From positions 1-41,638 of the forward strand of contig JAOTWJ010000012.1 in assembly GCA_029862925.1 (NCBI GenBank): a stretch of DNA of 41,638 nt, read 5' to 3'. The position numbers were made by a program, and so were the translations under genes. The first letter of the stretch is position 1. Each line of letters starts with the position of its first letter. Origin of the DNA: Gemmatimonadota bacterium (GTDB lineage Bacteria; Gemmatimonadota; Gemmatimonadetes; Gemmatimonadales; GWC2-71-9). The notes below the pieces were generated by a model. That model had not been told where the DNA came from. It searched no databases and saw only the letters and a program-made list of their open reading frames with translations. Below, piece after piece: positions 1 through 9,291 of this stretch.

Positions 1-1
1 G

Positions 2-553
2 CGGCGCCTCACGGCCGAGCTGCCGCTGGGATGGAAACAGCGGCTCGCGCTCGGCTGCGCCGTGCTGCACGAGCCGTCAGTCCTGTTTCTGGACGAGCCC
101 ACCTCGGGGGTCGACCCCATCTCCCGACGCCGCTTCTGGGACTTGATCTACGAGCTGGCCGAGGGCGGTACGACCGTCCTGGTGAGCACGCACTACATGG
201 AGGAAGCGGAGTACGCGCAGCGGCTCGCGCTGATGAACCGCGGACGGCTGATCGCGCTCGACCGGCCCGATCGCCTGAAACGGGACCTGCAGCAGCCCGT
301 GCTCGAGGTGCAGACCGACGACCCCTCCCGCGCGGTCGAGGCGTTGCGGGGTGCGCCCGGGATCCAGGAGGCCGCCATGTTCGGCCGGGCGCTGCACGTG
401 ATGGTCGACGACGCGGAGACCGGCGCGCGCGCGGTGCGCGAGCGTCTGGCCGGCGCGGGCCGCGCCGTCACGCGGGTGGAACTCATCGCGCCCTCACTCG
501 AGGACGTCTTCGTGGCGCTGGTGCGCCGCGAGGGCGGCGCGCCCGTCGGATGA
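2..553 (+). CDS. ABC transporter ATP-binding protein, C-terminal part (cut by window edge)
   Basis: The reading frame is open from base 2, so the start lies outside the window. The visible part has an ABC signature of the LPLGWKQRLALG type, a Walker B LFLDEPTSGVDP and the switch histidine in VSTHYMEEAE. The LPLG variant of the usual LSGG signature is typical of the second ABC domain of YbhF-like proteins. A regulatory tail of about 100 residues follows. The stop overlaps the next start (ATGA), so this ATPase is probably the energy module for the two permeases downstream. The substrate is not visible; YbhFSR homologues export drugs or cations. Confidence 0.93.
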   Translation, partial: RRLTAELPLGWKQRLALGCAVLHEPSVLFLDEPTSGVDPISRRRFWDLIYELAEGGTTVLVSTHYMEEAEYAQRLALMNRGRLIALDRPDRLKRDLQQPVLEVQTDDPSRAVEALRGAPGIQEAAMFGRALHVMVDDAETGARAVRERLAGAGRAVTRVELIAPSLEDVFVALVRREGGAPVG

Positions 554-1665
554 ACGTCCACCGGCTGCTGGCGGTGGCCCGCAAGGAGGCCATCCAGCTG
601 CGGCGGGATCCCCGCAGCCTGGCGCTCGCCTTCGCCCTCCCGCTCGCGCTCGTGCTCTTCTTCGGCTACGCCATCAGTTTCGACGTCAAGAACATCGAGC
701 TGGGCGTTCTCGACGAGAGCCGCAGTACGGCCAGCCGGGCGCTCATCGAGGCCTTCGTCGGGTCCGGCTATTTCACCGTCGCCACCCGGCTCGACCGCCT
801 CGACGACGCCGGGGCGGTGCTGGGCGGCCGCCGGGCCACGCTCGTCCTCGTGATCCCACCGGACTTCGCCGAGCACCTGGCGGCCGGGCGGCCCGCACCG
901 CTTCAGGCGCTGCTCGACGGCAGTGACGCGAGCACCGCCTCCATCGCCCAGAACTACGCGGACGCCGTCGTGGCGCAGTTCAGCACCACCCACGCGGCGG
1001 GCGCCGGCGGGCGCGCGCTGCCGCTCGACAGCCGCATCCGCATCTGGTACAACGAGACCCTCCAGAGCCGGAACATGGTGGTGCCGGGCCTGGTCGCGGT
1101 GATCATGTCGATCATCGCGGCGATGCTCACGGCGCTCACGATCGCCCGGGAGTGGGAACGCGGCACGATGGAGCAGTTGGCCGCCACGCCCGTGCATCGC
1201 CTGGAGGTCGTGCTGGGTAAGCTGCTCCCCTACGTCGTCATCGGCCTCGTGGACGTGGCGCTGGCAGTCGTGGCCGGCGTGTTCGTGTTCGGCGTCCCGT
1301 TCCGGGGGAGCGTCCTGCTGCTCGCCGGACTCACCCTGCTGTTCCTCCTCGGGGTGCTCGGGCTCGGCATGTTCATCTCGGCGGCGGTCAAGTCGCAGCT
1401 GCTCGCCACCCAGGCCGCGATCCTGACCACCTACCTCCCGGCCCTGCTGCTCTCGGGGTTCGTCTTCGCGATCGCGTCGATGCCCGCCGCGCTGCGCGGG
1501 ATCACGTACGTCGTGCCGGCTCGGTACTACGTCGCCGTCACCAAGGGCATCTTCCTCAAGGGGGTCGGCGTCGACGTGCTGTGGGTGGACGCCGTCGCCA
1601 TGATCGTCTTCGCGTCGGCGGGGATCGCGCTGGCGGTCGCGGCGTTCCGCAAGGAACTGGCGTGA
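550..1665 (+). CDS. ABC-2 type permease (YbhS/YbhR-like), first of two
   Basis: A 371-residue ABC-2 membrane protein. It has an N-terminal membrane anchor (about residues 22-42, ALAFALPLALVLFFGYA), a periplasmic loop of about 130 residues, then five hydrophobic segments at the C-terminus. The EWERGTMEQLAATP stretch before the membrane block is the family hallmark (E-RGT-EQL). The start is the ATG overlapping the ATPase stop; the longer upstream frame is only the shadow of the ATPase gene. It likely forms a heterodimeric channel with the next permease. Confidence 0.93.
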   Translation: MNVHRLLAVARKEAIQLRRDPRSLALAFALPLALVLFFGYAISFDVKNIELGVLDESRSTASRALIEAFVGSGYFTVATRLDRLDDAGAVLGGRRATLVLVIPPDFAEHLAAGRPAPLQALLDGSDASTASIAQNYADAVVAQFSTTHAAGAGGRALPLDSRIRIWYNETLQSRNMVVPGLVAVIMSIIAAMLTALTIAREWERGTMEQLAATPVHRLEVVLGKLLPYVVIGLVDVALAVVAGVFVFGVPFRGSVLLLAGLTLLFLLGVLGLGMFISAAVKSQLLATQAAILTTYLPALLLSGFVFAIASMPAALRGITYVVPARYYVAVTKGIFLKGVGVDVLWVDAVAMIVFASAGIALAVAAFRKELA

Positions 1666-2783
1666 GCCCCGCCGCGCTTCGCGTGCGCGAGATGGTCGCC
1701 AAGGAGCTGCGGCAGTTGTTCCGCGACGTCCGCACGCGCGGGATGATGTTCGTGGCCCCGGTGGTGCAGCTCGTCGTGTTCGGCTATGCCGTCAACTCCG
1801 ACATCCGCGACACGCCAACCATCGTGGTGGACCGTGACCGGACCGTCGAGTCGCGCGCCCTGCTCGACGCCTTCACCGCGTCCGGGTACTTCGAGATCGT
1901 CGCCATCGCCGAGACGCCGGCCGCAATCGTCGCCGCGCTCGACCACGGCCACGCCATGGTCGGACTCGAGATCCCGCCCGGCTTCGCCCGGGATCTGGCG
2001 GCGGGCCGGGCCACCGTGCAGATCGTCATGGACGGAACGCAGTCCGACGCGGCGACGACCGCCCAAGGGTACGCGCAGCGGATCACGCGCGCGTTCGCCC
2101 GCGACCGGGTCACGGGGGGGGTCACGCCCGCCGGCCCGGACCTCCGGCTGCGAGCGTGGTACAACCCCAATCTCGAGAGCCGCGTCTACAACGTGCCCGG
2201 CGTGATCGCGATCGTCATTCTGCTGATGGCGCTGCTGCTCACTTCGCTGGCCGTGGTTCGCGAGCGGGAGATCGGCACGCTCGACCAGTTGCGCGTGAGC
2301 CCACTGCGCCCCGGCGAGCTGATTCTCGGGAAGACACTGCCGGTGGGCCTGATCGCGCTCGCGGATCTGGCGCTCATCTCGGCCATCGCCGTGTTCTGGT
2401 TCGAGATCCCGCTGCGCGGCTCACCCGTCGTGCTGCTGCCTGGCGCCATCCTCTACATCCTCGCCGGGCTCGGGTTCGGGCTCCTGATCTCCACGGTTTC
2501 GAATACGCAGCAGGAGGCCTTCATGGCCATGTTCCTCTTCCTGCTGCCGGCCATCATTCTGTCCGGCTTCTTCTATCCGATCAGCAGCATGCCGCTGGCA
2601 TTCCAGCACCTCACGCTGCTCAACCCGGTGCGGCACTTCCTCGGCATCGTGCGGGCGGTGTTCCTCAAGGGGGAAGGCTACGCCACGCTCTGGCCCCAAT
2701 TCGTGGCGCTCACAGCGTTGGCATCGGCGAGCCTCGGCGTGGCCGTGTGGCGGTTTGCCCGACGCGAGGCGCGGGGCGACTGA
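1662..2783 (+). CDS. ABC-2 type permease (YbhS/YbhR-like), second of two
   Basis: A 373-residue paralogue of the preceding permease with the same architecture: N-terminal anchor near FVAPVVQLVVFGYAV, an extracytoplasmic domain, the REREIGTLDQLRVSP hallmark and five C-terminal membrane segments. The GTG start at 1662 overlaps the previous TGA by four bases (GTGA); an internal ATG at 1692 is the alternative. Paired permeases behind one ATPase suggest an obligate heterodimer. The next gene, a MerR-like regulator, lies 44 bases downstream and may control or follow this exporter. Confidence 0.92.
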   Translation: MSPAALRVREMVAKELRQLFRDVRTRGMMFVAPVVQLVVFGYAVNSDIRDTPTIVVDRDRTVESRALLDAFTASGYFEIVAIAETPAAIVAALDHGHAMVGLEIPPGFARDLAAGRATVQIVMDGTQSDAATTAQGYAQRITRAFARDRVTGGVTPAGPDLRLRAWYNPNLESRVYNVPGVIAIVILLMALLLTSLAVVREREIGTLDQLRVSPLRPGELILGKTLPVGLIALADLALISAIAVFWFEIPLRGSPVVLLPGAILYILAGLGFGLLISTVSNTQQEAFMAMFLFLLPAIILSGFFYPISSMPLAFQHLTLLNPVRHFLGIVRAVFLKGEGYATLWPQFVALTALASASLGVAVWRFARREARGD

Positions 2784-2789
2784 GCCGCC

Positions 2790-2819
2790 CTGCCTGCGTG
2801 GCCCATCCCGGGCTATCTT
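2790..2819 (+). promoter_or_regulatory. candidate promoter of the MerR-like gene, leaderless geometry
   Basis: A TATCTT -10-like hexamer (2814-2819) ends eight bases before the ATG at 2828, and a weak CTGCCT -35-like hexamer (2790-2795) lies 18 bases upstream of it. No Shine-Dalgarno sequence precedes the ATG. The geometry fits a leaderless or near-leaderless transcript. The -35 match is poor. Confidence 0.35.
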
Positions 2820-2827
2820 GCAAGATC

Positions 2828-3532
2828 ATGACCGGTCGTCTCTTCACGCTGCGCGCGGTGGCCCGCGAGCTCGGGCTGCCGGAATCGACCGTGCGCTACT
2901 ACCGCGACGCGTTTGCCGACGTCCTCCCCACGAGTGGCGAAGGCCGCCGCCGCCGACACCCGGCCGCGGCGTTGCCCTGCTTTCGGCTCATCGCCGAGGG
3001 GTTCGCCGCGAACCTCACGCGCGACGAGATCCGCAGCGACCTGGTGGCACTCCAGGATGGCGCCGCGCCCGCCGTCGAGCCGCCCGACCGCCGACCCGTC
3101 GTGATCGCGCCGCTGGTGCCGCACGCCCAGGAGTCGCCGCAGGAGCTGGTGGCCCTGATCCTCGACGGTGAGCGGGAGCGCCGCGAGGTGATGTGGCAGA
3201 TGGCGCGCGAGATCGTGCGCCTGGGCGAAGCGATCGAGCGACAGCACGCGGTGCTGAGCGAGCTCGTGCGGCAAGTGGAGCGCCAGGCCACCGCGCAACT
3301 GCTGCCCGCGCCCGACCCCGACGCCCCGGACGGGGCACGGATGACCGGCGAGCTCGACGCGCTGCGCGCCGAGCTGGCCCGTGAGCGCGAACTCGTCGAC
3401 CGGCTGCGGCGCTCGAAGCTCGAAATCGAGCGGCGCGCCGCCGAGGCCGAGGCGGCCCTGGGGGATGCCGACCCCGGCGGGCGGCTCCGGCGGGCCTTCG
3501 GGGTAAATCGGCCCGGGGCTAGACCGGGGTAG
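2828..3532 (+). CDS. MerR-like transcriptional regulator with C-terminal coiled coil
   Basis: A 234-residue protein. Residues about 3-70 form a MerR-type winged helix (LFTLRAVARELGLPESTVRYY, followed by a basic GRRRRH wing). The middle is proline-rich. From about residue 95 to 220 the sequence is rich in Glu, Arg, Leu and Ala and is predicted to be coiled coil, which would serve dimerisation. No effector-binding cysteines or GyrI-like domain are visible. The ATG at 2828 was chosen because it begins the HTH; the upstream frame is a shadow of the permease. It could regulate the upstream ABC exporter, but no operator is evident. Confidence 0.82.
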   Translation: MTGRLFTLRAVARELGLPESTVRYYRDAFADVLPTSGEGRRRRHPAAALPCFRLIAEGFAANLTRDEIRSDLVALQDGAAPAVEPPDRRPVVIAPLVPHAQESPQELVALILDGERERREVMWQMAREIVRLGEAIERQHAVLSELVRQVERQATAQLLPAPDPDAPDGARMTGELDALRAELARERELVDRLRRSKLEIERRAAEAEAALGDADPGGRLRRAFGVNRPGARPG

Positions 3533-3536
3533 CGCC

Positions 3537-4208
3537 GTGTGGTTCACGCGCGCCTCGGAGCGCCGGCGGATGGTCCGGCGGCAGCTCGCGGCCCGCGGCA
3601 TCGCTGACCGGCGGGTGCTCGCGGCGATGGCCGCCGTCCCGCGCGAGGAGTTCGTCGGGCCGGCCCAGGTCCGCGACGCGTACGGCGATCACCCGCTCGT
3701 GATCGGCTCCGGCCAGACCATTTCCCAACCGTACATCGTCGCCCTGATGACCGAAGCCGCCCACCTCGGACGGCGGAGCCGCGTGCTCGAGGTCGGCACC
3801 GGGAGCGGCTATCATGCCGCGATTTTGGCACGCCTCGCGGGCCACATCTGGACGATCGAGCGCCTTCCCGAGCTCGCGGCGACGGCGCGACGCCAGCTCG
3901 CGGCGACGGGAGCCGACAACGTCACCGTCCTGGTCGGCGACGGCACCGCCGGCTACCCGCCAGCCGCGCCGTTCGACGCGATTCTGGTCGCCGCCGCGGC
4001 CGCCGCCCCCCCGCCCGCCCTGCTGCGGCAACTCGCCCCCGCCGGGCGGCTCATCATCCCCGTCGGGCCCCTCGACGTCCAGGACCTCCTCGTCTACGAG
4101 CGGACCCCGTCGGGAATCGCCGCGCGCTCGCTGTGCGCGTGTTGCTTCGTCCCGCTGATTCCGAGCGGCGCCGGCACCCATGGCGGGGCCGCTCCACTGG
4201 CCGTATGA
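3537..4208 (+). CDS. pcm: protein-L-isoaspartate O-methyltransferase
   Basis: A 223-residue SAM-dependent enzyme that methylates L-isoaspartyl residues in aged proteins and so starts their repair. Family motifs are clear: VPREEFV near residue 36, TISQPYIVALM (about 61-71), SAM-binding motif I VLEVGTGSGYHAAIL (about 83-97) and the acidic WTIER that binds the ribose. The start is GTG at 3537. The C-terminus is slightly longer than usual (SGAGTHGGAAPLAV). The stop overlaps the next ATG (ATGA), so it is translationally coupled to the outer-membrane protein and metalloproteases downstream, an unusual partnership. Confidence 0.93.
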   Translation: MWFTRASERRRMVRRQLAARGIADRRVLAAMAAVPREEFVGPAQVRDAYGDHPLVIGSGQTISQPYIVALMTEAAHLGRRSRVLEVGTGSGYHAAILARLAGHIWTIERLPELAATARRQLAATGADNVTVLVGDGTAGYPPAAPFDAILVAAAAAAPPPALLRQLAPAGRLIIPVGPLDVQDLLVYERTPSGIAARSLCACCFVPLIPSGAGTHGGAAPLAV

Positions 4209-4888
4209 TTACCGACCGCCCCAGTCGCGAGCCGACACTGCCGATCCACGCATCCTCCCGTCGCCATGGCTTGACCGTCGCGATCGTGGCCGGCGCCACC
4301 CTCGGCGCCCCGGCCGTGAGTGCGGCTCAGGTCACCGTCTCGGCCCGACTCGGTCTCGTCGCCAGCACCGCCCTGCTCGAGGATTCGATCGTCGAGGCGA
4401 TCAGCCTGCGACCGAATCCCGCGCCCAGCGTGGGGATCGCGATCGACACGCGGCTCGACCCCCACTACGCCGTCGGAGCCGGGATCGCGGTGAGTCGGAG
4501 CGACCTCCGCAGTCGCGCGGCGAGCGGCGACGCGTCGGTGACCACCCTCACCCTCTGGCAGCCGTCGATCTTCCTGCGCTACGGGGCCAACCCCTGGCTG
4601 GGCCTCGAGGCGCGCGCCGGCGCGCTGATCTACGACCCCAGCACGACCGTGGGGAACCTGTTCAGCGGGGGCGCACCCGTAGCCCCCTCGCTCGGCCTCA
4701 CCGCCAGCGCGGAACGGCCGCTCGGCGGTCGCCTCCGCGCGGGACTCGCGCTCCAGTACGACGTGCATCGGTTCACCACGTCGACGCTCGAGAACCGTGG
4801 CTACAGCGGCAGCACGGTCGTCCATCGCATCGGAGTCGCCGTGACCCTGCGCCACCAGATGACCCATGCGCGCTCGCCCGCTCGCTGA
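4205..4888 (+). CDS. outer-membrane beta-barrel-like protein of unknown function
   Basis: A 227-residue protein with a signal peptide: basic N-region, hydrophobic core VAIVAGATLGAPAVS, and likely cleavage after SAA in VSAAQ. The mature part alternates hydrophobic and polar residues in short strands rich in Gly, Ser, Thr and Tyr, as in small porin-like barrels, and ends near VAVTLRHQM. The ATG at 4205 overlaps the pcm stop; a longer upstream frame is only pcm shadow. Its 3' end overlaps the following lipoprotein gene by 23 bases. No family is recognised with certainty. Confidence 0.75.
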   Translation: MITDRPSREPTLPIHASSRRHGLTVAIVAGATLGAPAVSAAQVTVSARLGLVASTALLEDSIVEAISLRPNPAPSVGIAIDTRLDPHYAVGAGIAVSRSDLRSRAASGDASVTTLTLWQPSIFLRYGANPWLGLEARAGALIYDPSTTVGNLFSGGAPVAPSLGLTASAERPLGGRLRAGLALQYDVHRFTTSTLENRGYSGSTVVHRIGVAVTLRHQMTHARSPAR

Positions 4889-5516
4889 GGGCGTGCTGCT
4901 CGTCGCGGTCTGCGGGCTGCTCGCCTGCGACGTCGCCACGGGGCCGCGCCGTCAGTCCACCTATCCGTTCGACCTGGCGGCCACCGGGCTCGTATTCCAC
5001 TGGCCGACCGACCGGCTGCCCGTCCGGGTCTGGGTGGATCCCGCGGCGGGACCCGTCCGTGCGTACGTGAGCGACGGCCTGCAGGAGTGGGCCGCCGTCT
5101 TCTTGTATGGAGAATTCCGGGGCGTCCTCGTGGGGGACCCGGCGCAAGCCGACGTGCTCGTGGAGGTGAACGGCGCGACGCCACCGGACGTGCCACGCAC
5201 GAACGACCCGCCCGTCGGCGCGTGCAGCGGGGTGACGAGCAACGACCGGACCCCCGACAACCGCCTCACGGGTCCTTTCCGGGTGACGCTCACCTGGGAC
5301 GGGCGCTTCTCCGCGACCGACGTGGCCAACTGCCTGCACCGCGTCGCCGCGCACGAGCTCGGACACACCATCGGACTGCTGCAGCACAGCAGCAGCACGC
5401 TCGACCTCATGTTCGCCTTTCCGGAAGTGGCGTCGCCCTCGCCAACCGATCGGGCGACCGTCGAGATCCTCTACCACACGCCCGCGACCCTCGCGCCGGC
5501 GGCGCGCCCCGAATGA
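4866..5516 (+). CDS. secreted lipoprotein metalloprotease, matrixin-like (copy 1)
   Basis: A 216-residue protein with a lipoprotein signal (lipobox GLLAC, Cys at residue 21). Near the C-terminus the zinc motif [13 protein letters not shown] is followed after a few residues by LDLMF, which fits a metzincin Met-turn. The third His is one residue further from the Gly than in the canonical HExxHxxGxxH. Cys pairs (GACSG, VANCLH) may form a disulfide. It overlaps the previous gene by 23 bases and is coupled to its paralogue by an ATGA overlap. It probably acts at the outer membrane or periplasm. Confidence 0.85.
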   Translation: MRARPLAEGVLLVAVCGLLACDVATGPRRQSTYPFDLAATGLVFHWPTDRLPVRVWVDPAAGPVRAYVSDGLQEWAAVFLYGEFRGVLVGDPAQADVLVEVNGATPPDVPRTNDPPVGACSGVTSNDRTPDNRLTGPFRVTLTWDGRFSATDVANCLHRVAAHELGHTIGLLQHSSSTLDLMFAFPEVASPSPTDRATVEILYHTPATLAPAARPE

Positions 5517-6142
5517 TCCGCGGCGGGACGATCCTGCTCGTGGCGCTCGTCGCCGCCTGCGGCGACCTCGTGCCGCCGGCGCGCCCCGACCCGTACGACG
5601 TCGGGATCCGACTCAACGACGGGTTCGAGCTGCGGTTCCACTGGACGCCTGCCAGCTTGCCGGTGCGCTTCTGGATCGAGCCCGAGGCCAACCTGCCGAC
5701 CGACGCCGCGGAGGCGATCCAGGCATGGGAGGCCGTCGCGTTGCTCGGGGAGTTTCGCGGGGTCGTCGTGGCGGACTCCGACGCGGCCGACGTGCTCGTC
5801 GTCCGCGCGGAGCCGATCGACATCAACGGGAACGGCGCCACGCGGCTCGACTGCCTCGGCCAGACCGAGATCAGCGTGGAGCTCGACACGACCGTGACCC
5901 TGCCGTTCGTGATCGAGCTGTTCCCGCGCCGCGGCGCGAGCCCCACGTCGCTCCGTTCGTGCCTCCGCACGACGCTGGCCCACGAGATCGGCCACACCCT
6001 GGGGCTGTTCCAGCACAGCGACGCGCCGGACGACCTGATGTACGCCCCGCCCCGCGTCGGCCGTCCCTCCGAGCGCGACGTGGCCAGCTTCGCCGCCCTG
6101 TATCACTCGATCCCGAGCGTGCGGCTCCCGGCGGGACGCTAG
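5513..6142 (+). CDS. secreted lipoprotein metalloprotease, matrixin-like (copy 2)
   Basis: A 209-residue paralogue of the preceding protein. It has a lipobox LVAAC (Cys at about 16), the shared segments [18 protein letters not shown] and [20 protein letters not shown], and the zinc motif [13 protein letters not shown] followed by DDLMY. It carries the same one-residue longer spacing before the third His. The two copies are clearly related but diverged, so the duplication is not recent. Its stop ends the pcm operon; 98 bases separate it from pckA. Confidence 0.85.
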   Translation: MIRGGTILLVALVAACGDLVPPARPDPYDVGIRLNDGFELRFHWTPASLPVRFWIEPEANLPTDAAEAIQAWEAVALLGEFRGVVVADSDAADVLVVRAEPIDINGNGATRLDCLGQTEISVELDTTVTLPFVIELFPRRGASPTSLRSCLRTTLAHEIGHTLGLFQHSDAPDDLMYAPPRVGRPSERDVASFAALYHSIPSVRLPAGR

Positions 6143-6240
6143 CTGGCGCGCCGATCCGCCGCCCGTCAACAACCCCGATCCGGTATGTTACACTTACAGC
6201 CCCGCCAGTCGGGCGGGATCGGCAATTCCCGGACGGACGT

Positions 6241-7827
6241 ATGACCACACTCGACACTCGGACCATTTACCCGGGCCTCGAACCCCGCCAGCCGGTGCAC
6301 TGGAATCTCCGCACCGCGGCGCTCTACGAGGCCGCGATCTCCCGCGGCGAGGGACGCGTGGCGGCGGGCGGGCCCTTCGCCGCCGTCACTGCGCCGCACA
6401 CGGGTCGCTCGCCGAACGACAAGTTCGTGGTGCGGGAGCCGGCGTCGGAGTCGCACATCTGGTGGAGCAAGGTGAACCAGGAGATGAGCCCCGCGCACTA
6501 CGACGCGCTCAAGCGGGACGTGCTGACGCATCTCGGGGGCAGACCGCTGTTCGTGCGCGACGTGTTCGCCGGCGCGGAGGCCGCGCAGCGCCTCGCGGTC
6601 CGGTTCGTCACCGAGAGCGCGTGGCACGGCCTCTTCGTGTACAACATGTTCCTGCGGCCGGGTGCCGGCGAGCTCGACGGCTTTGCCCCCAATTTCAGCG
6701 TGCTCCACGCGCCCGAGCTGCAGGCGGACCCCACCCGGCACGGGACGCGCTCCGGAGCGTTCATCGTGCTCAACCTCGCCGAACGCACCGTCCTGATCGG
6801 CGGGACGCGGTACGCCGGGGAGATGAAGAAATCGATCTTCACGCTGCTCAACTACGTGTATCCGCGCCGCGGCATCCTGTCGATGCACTGCGCCGCGAAC
6901 GTCGGCCGGGAGGGCGACGTCGCCATCTTCTTCGGGCTGTCGGGCACCGGCAAGACGACCCTGTCGGCCGATCCGACGCGCGGCCTGATTGGCGACGACG
7001 AGCACGGCTGGAGCGACGAGGGCGTGTTCAACTTCGAGGGCGGTTGCTACGCCAAGGTCATCCGGCTGTCGCCCGAAGGCGAGCCGGAAATCTACGCGAC
7101 GACGCGGATGTTCGGCACGATCCTCGAGAACGTCGTGCTCGATGCCGACACCCGGGACGTCGACCTCGACAGCTCGGAGATCACCGAGAACACCCGGGCC
7201 TCCTACCCCATCCAGTCCATTCCCAACCACGTGCCCGGCGGCCAGTCCGGCCACCCCTCGAACATGGTCTTCCTCACTGCGGACGCGTTCGGCGTGCTGC
7301 CGCCCATTGCGCATCTGACGCCCGAGCAGGCGATGTACCAGTTTCTCGCCGGCTACACCGCAAAGGTCGCCGGCACCGAGCGGGGAGTGACCGAGCCGCA
7401 GGCGACCTTCAGCGCGTGCTTCGGCGCGCCCTTCCTCCCGCTCCACCCCGGCGTGTACGCCAAGTTGCTCGGCGAGCGTATCGCCAAGCACGACGTGAAG
7501 TGCTGGCTCGTGAACACGGGGTGGACCGGCGGGCCGTACGGTGAAGGCCATCGGATGCGCCTCGGCCACACCCGCGCGATGGTGCACGCCGCGCTCGAGG
7601 GATCGCTGCAGGAGGTGCCCACCCGCGAGGATCCCGTGTTCGGCTTCGCCGTACCAACGGCCGTGCCCGGTGTCCCGGCGCAGGTATTGAATCCCCGCGC
7701 GACGTGGAAGGACCCGGCGCGGTACGACGCCCAGGCGAAGAAGCTGGCAGCGATGTTCCGGGAGAACTTCGCCAAGTACGCCGACGAAGTGAGTGAGGCC
7801 GTCCGCGGCGCCGGCCCCCGTCTCTGA
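6241..7827 (+). CDS. pckA: phosphoenolpyruvate carboxykinase (ATP)
   Basis: A 528-residue enzyme that interconverts oxaloacetate + ATP with PEP + CO2 + ADP at the gluconeogenic branch point. It shows the PCK-specific kinase-1a loop GLSGTGKTT (residues about 232-240), the kinase-2/metal segment LIGDDEHGW, the substrate segment RSPNDKF, the [11 protein letters not shown] segment, and [15 protein letters not shown] near the C-terminus. Length matches the ATP-type family. The 98-base leader has a GC hairpin (CCCGCC/GGCGGG arms at 6201-6206 and 6212-6217) and a TATGTT sequence that could be a -10 element. An HD-domain gene follows after eight bases. Confidence 0.97.
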   Translation: MTTLDTRTIYPGLEPRQPVHWNLRTAALYEAAISRGEGRVAAGGPFAAVTAPHTGRSPNDKFVVREPASESHIWWSKVNQEMSPAHYDALKRDVLTHLGGRPLFVRDVFAGAEAAQRLAVRFVTESAWHGLFVYNMFLRPGAGELDGFAPNFSVLHAPELQADPTRHGTRSGAFIVLNLAERTVLIGGTRYAGEMKKSIFTLLNYVYPRRGILSMHCAANVGREGDVAIFFGLSGTGKTTLSADPTRGLIGDDEHGWSDEGVFNFEGGCYAKVIRLSPEGEPEIYATTRMFGTILENVVLDADTRDVDLDSSEITENTRASYPIQSIPNHVPGGQSGHPSNMVFLTADAFGVLPPIAHLTPEQAMYQFLAGYTAKVAGTERGVTEPQATFSACFGAPFLPLHPGVYAKLLGERIAKHDVKCWLVNTGWTGGPYGEGHRMRLGHTRAMVHAALEGSLQEVPTREDPVFGFAVPTAVPGVPAQVLNPRATWKDPARYDAQAKKLAAMFRENFAKYADEVSEAVRGAGPRL

Positions 7828-7835
7828 GCGGCGGC

Positions 7836-9098
7836 ATGGCCTCGATGAACGGTTTCGAGGTCGTCCGCGACCCGCTGTGGAACAACATCGGCATTGACGC
7901 CCAGGCGCTGGCCGTGCTCGACAGCGAGCCGTTCCAGCGCCTGCGCTACGTGCGGCAACTTGGCCACGCGTTTCTCGTCTACCCCGGCGCCACACACACG
8001 CGGTTCGAGCACGCGCTCGGCACCTTCCACCTGGCGTGCCGGGCTCTCGCCCTCCTCGGCGAGCGGGGAGCCCTCCGCGCAATCTCCACGGCCGACGCGA
8101 CGCTCGTCCGGCTCGCGGCCCTGCTGCACGACATCGGCCACTACCCGTTCTCGCACGCGCTCGAAGAGGCGGGGCTCCCCCGGCACGAGACCCTGGCCCG
8201 GGAGCACTTCGCGCATCCCGAACTCGCCGCCGCGCTCGCCACCACCGGGATTCCCGACGTGGCCGCCCGCCTCGAGGCGCTCATCGCGGGCACGAGCACG
8301 AGCCCGTGGCAGGCACTGATCTCCGGCACGCTCGACCTCGACAAGCTCGAGTACCTCACCCGGGATGGCCGCATGTGCGGTGTGCCCTACGGCACCGTGG
8401 ACGTGGACCGGCTGCTCCATTCCCTGACCCTGGTGGAGGGGCCGGCCGGGCTGGCCGTCGGCCTGCACGAGAAGGGCGTGAGCGCGCTGGAGTCGGTCCT
8501 CTTCGCCAAGTATCAGATGTACCGGAACGTCTATTGGCACCACGCCGTGCGCAGCGCCACCGTGATGTTCAAGCGGGTGGTGCGTACCGCGATCGCCCGC
8601 GGCGCCCTGCAGGCGGCGTGGATCGCGCACAGCACCGATGAGGCCCTGATGGAGGCATTGCGGGCAGACCCCGATACGCCCATCGCCGCCCGGCTCCGGC
8701 GGCGGCGCCTGTACAAGCGGGTGCTCGACGTGCCCGCCTCGGAACTGCCGCCCGGGGCGGGCGGGTGGATTGCCGAGGATCCCGACCTGGTGGAAGCCGT
8801 CGAAGACCGGCTGGCGGAGGAGCTGGGCGGCCCGCCCGGCAGTGTGCTGCTGGACTTCCCGGCCAAACCGGAGATGCTCGGGGGCGACGTGCCCGTGACG
8901 AATCGCCGCGGCGACGTGGTGCCGGCGCGCCTTGGCCTGCAGCAGGTCGCCGACGAGTTCCACACGGCGGCACGGCGGTTCCGGGTGTACGCCGCGGAGC
9001 CGCGCACGCTGCCGCGCACCGCCCTGCTCGACTTGGCCGAAGCCTCGTCCAGTGGCGTCCGCAGCGGGTTGTCGGAGAGCCGCGCGCTCTTGGGCTGA
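7836..9098 (+). CDS. HD-domain phosphohydrolase (dNTPase/SAMHD1-like family)
   Basis: A 420-residue protein. The N-terminal FQRLRYVRQLGHAFLVYPGATHTRFEHALG (first His/Arg of the site) and LLHDIGHYPFSHALE with H98-D99 are the metal-binding HD core, and SGTLDLDKLEYLTRDG supplies the second Asp. This arrangement is typical of the YdhJ/SAMHD1-like HD superfamily, hydrolysing nucleotides or related phosphoesters. The substrate cannot be read from sequence. It sits eight bases after pckA, so the two are probably co-transcribed. Confidence 0.88.
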   Translation: MASMNGFEVVRDPLWNNIGIDAQALAVLDSEPFQRLRYVRQLGHAFLVYPGATHTRFEHALGTFHLACRALALLGERGALRAISTADATLVRLAALLHDIGHYPFSHALEEAGLPRHETLAREHFAHPELAAALATTGIPDVAARLEALIAGTSTSPWQALISGTLDLDKLEYLTRDGRMCGVPYGTVDVDRLLHSLTLVEGPAGLAVGLHEKGVSALESVLFAKYQMYRNVYWHHAVRSATVMFKRVVRTAIARGALQAAWIAHSTDEALMEALRADPDTPIAARLRRRRLYKRVLDVPASELPPGAGGWIAEDPDLVEAVEDRLAEELGGPPGSVLLDFPAKPEMLGGDVPVTNRRGDVVPARLGLQQVADEFHTAARRFRVYAAEPRTLPRTALLDLAEASSSGVRSGLSESRALLG

Positions 9099-9102
9099 GG
9101 CG

Positions 9103-9291
9103 TCAGCCGGCGTCGCTGGGCCGGCCGCCGGCGTCGGCCAGCTGCGCCGCGAGGGACCGGTAGTACCGCGCGTCATCGGGCCGGGCGGCGGCGTCCATGG
9201 ACACCGCGCAGACCTCCAACGCGTAGAGAATGGCAGGTAGCTGATCCGCCGCGACCCGACCCACAGCCTCCACGTTCGGGCCGCGCGTCAC
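9103..9291 (-). CDS. 62-residue hypothetical protein coupled to PP2C gene
   Basis: A short acidic-helical protein with no recognised domain. Evidence for coding is positional: its GTG start overlaps the PP2C stop as GTGA, like other coupled pairs in this window, and it ends four bases before the convergent HD gene. The sequence contains a helix-like stretch (AADQLPAILYALEVCAVSMDA) and is Ala-rich. It would be the last gene of the flippase-FHA-PP2C operon. Confidence 0.5.
   Translation of the reverse strand: MTRGPNVEAVGRVAADQLPAILYALEVCAVSMDAAARPDDARYYRSLAAQLADAGGRPSDAG

Noticed and set aside
6166-8082. 638-residue frame antisense to pckA
   Set aside because: Shadow of pckA; no recognisable domain and low-complexity composition.
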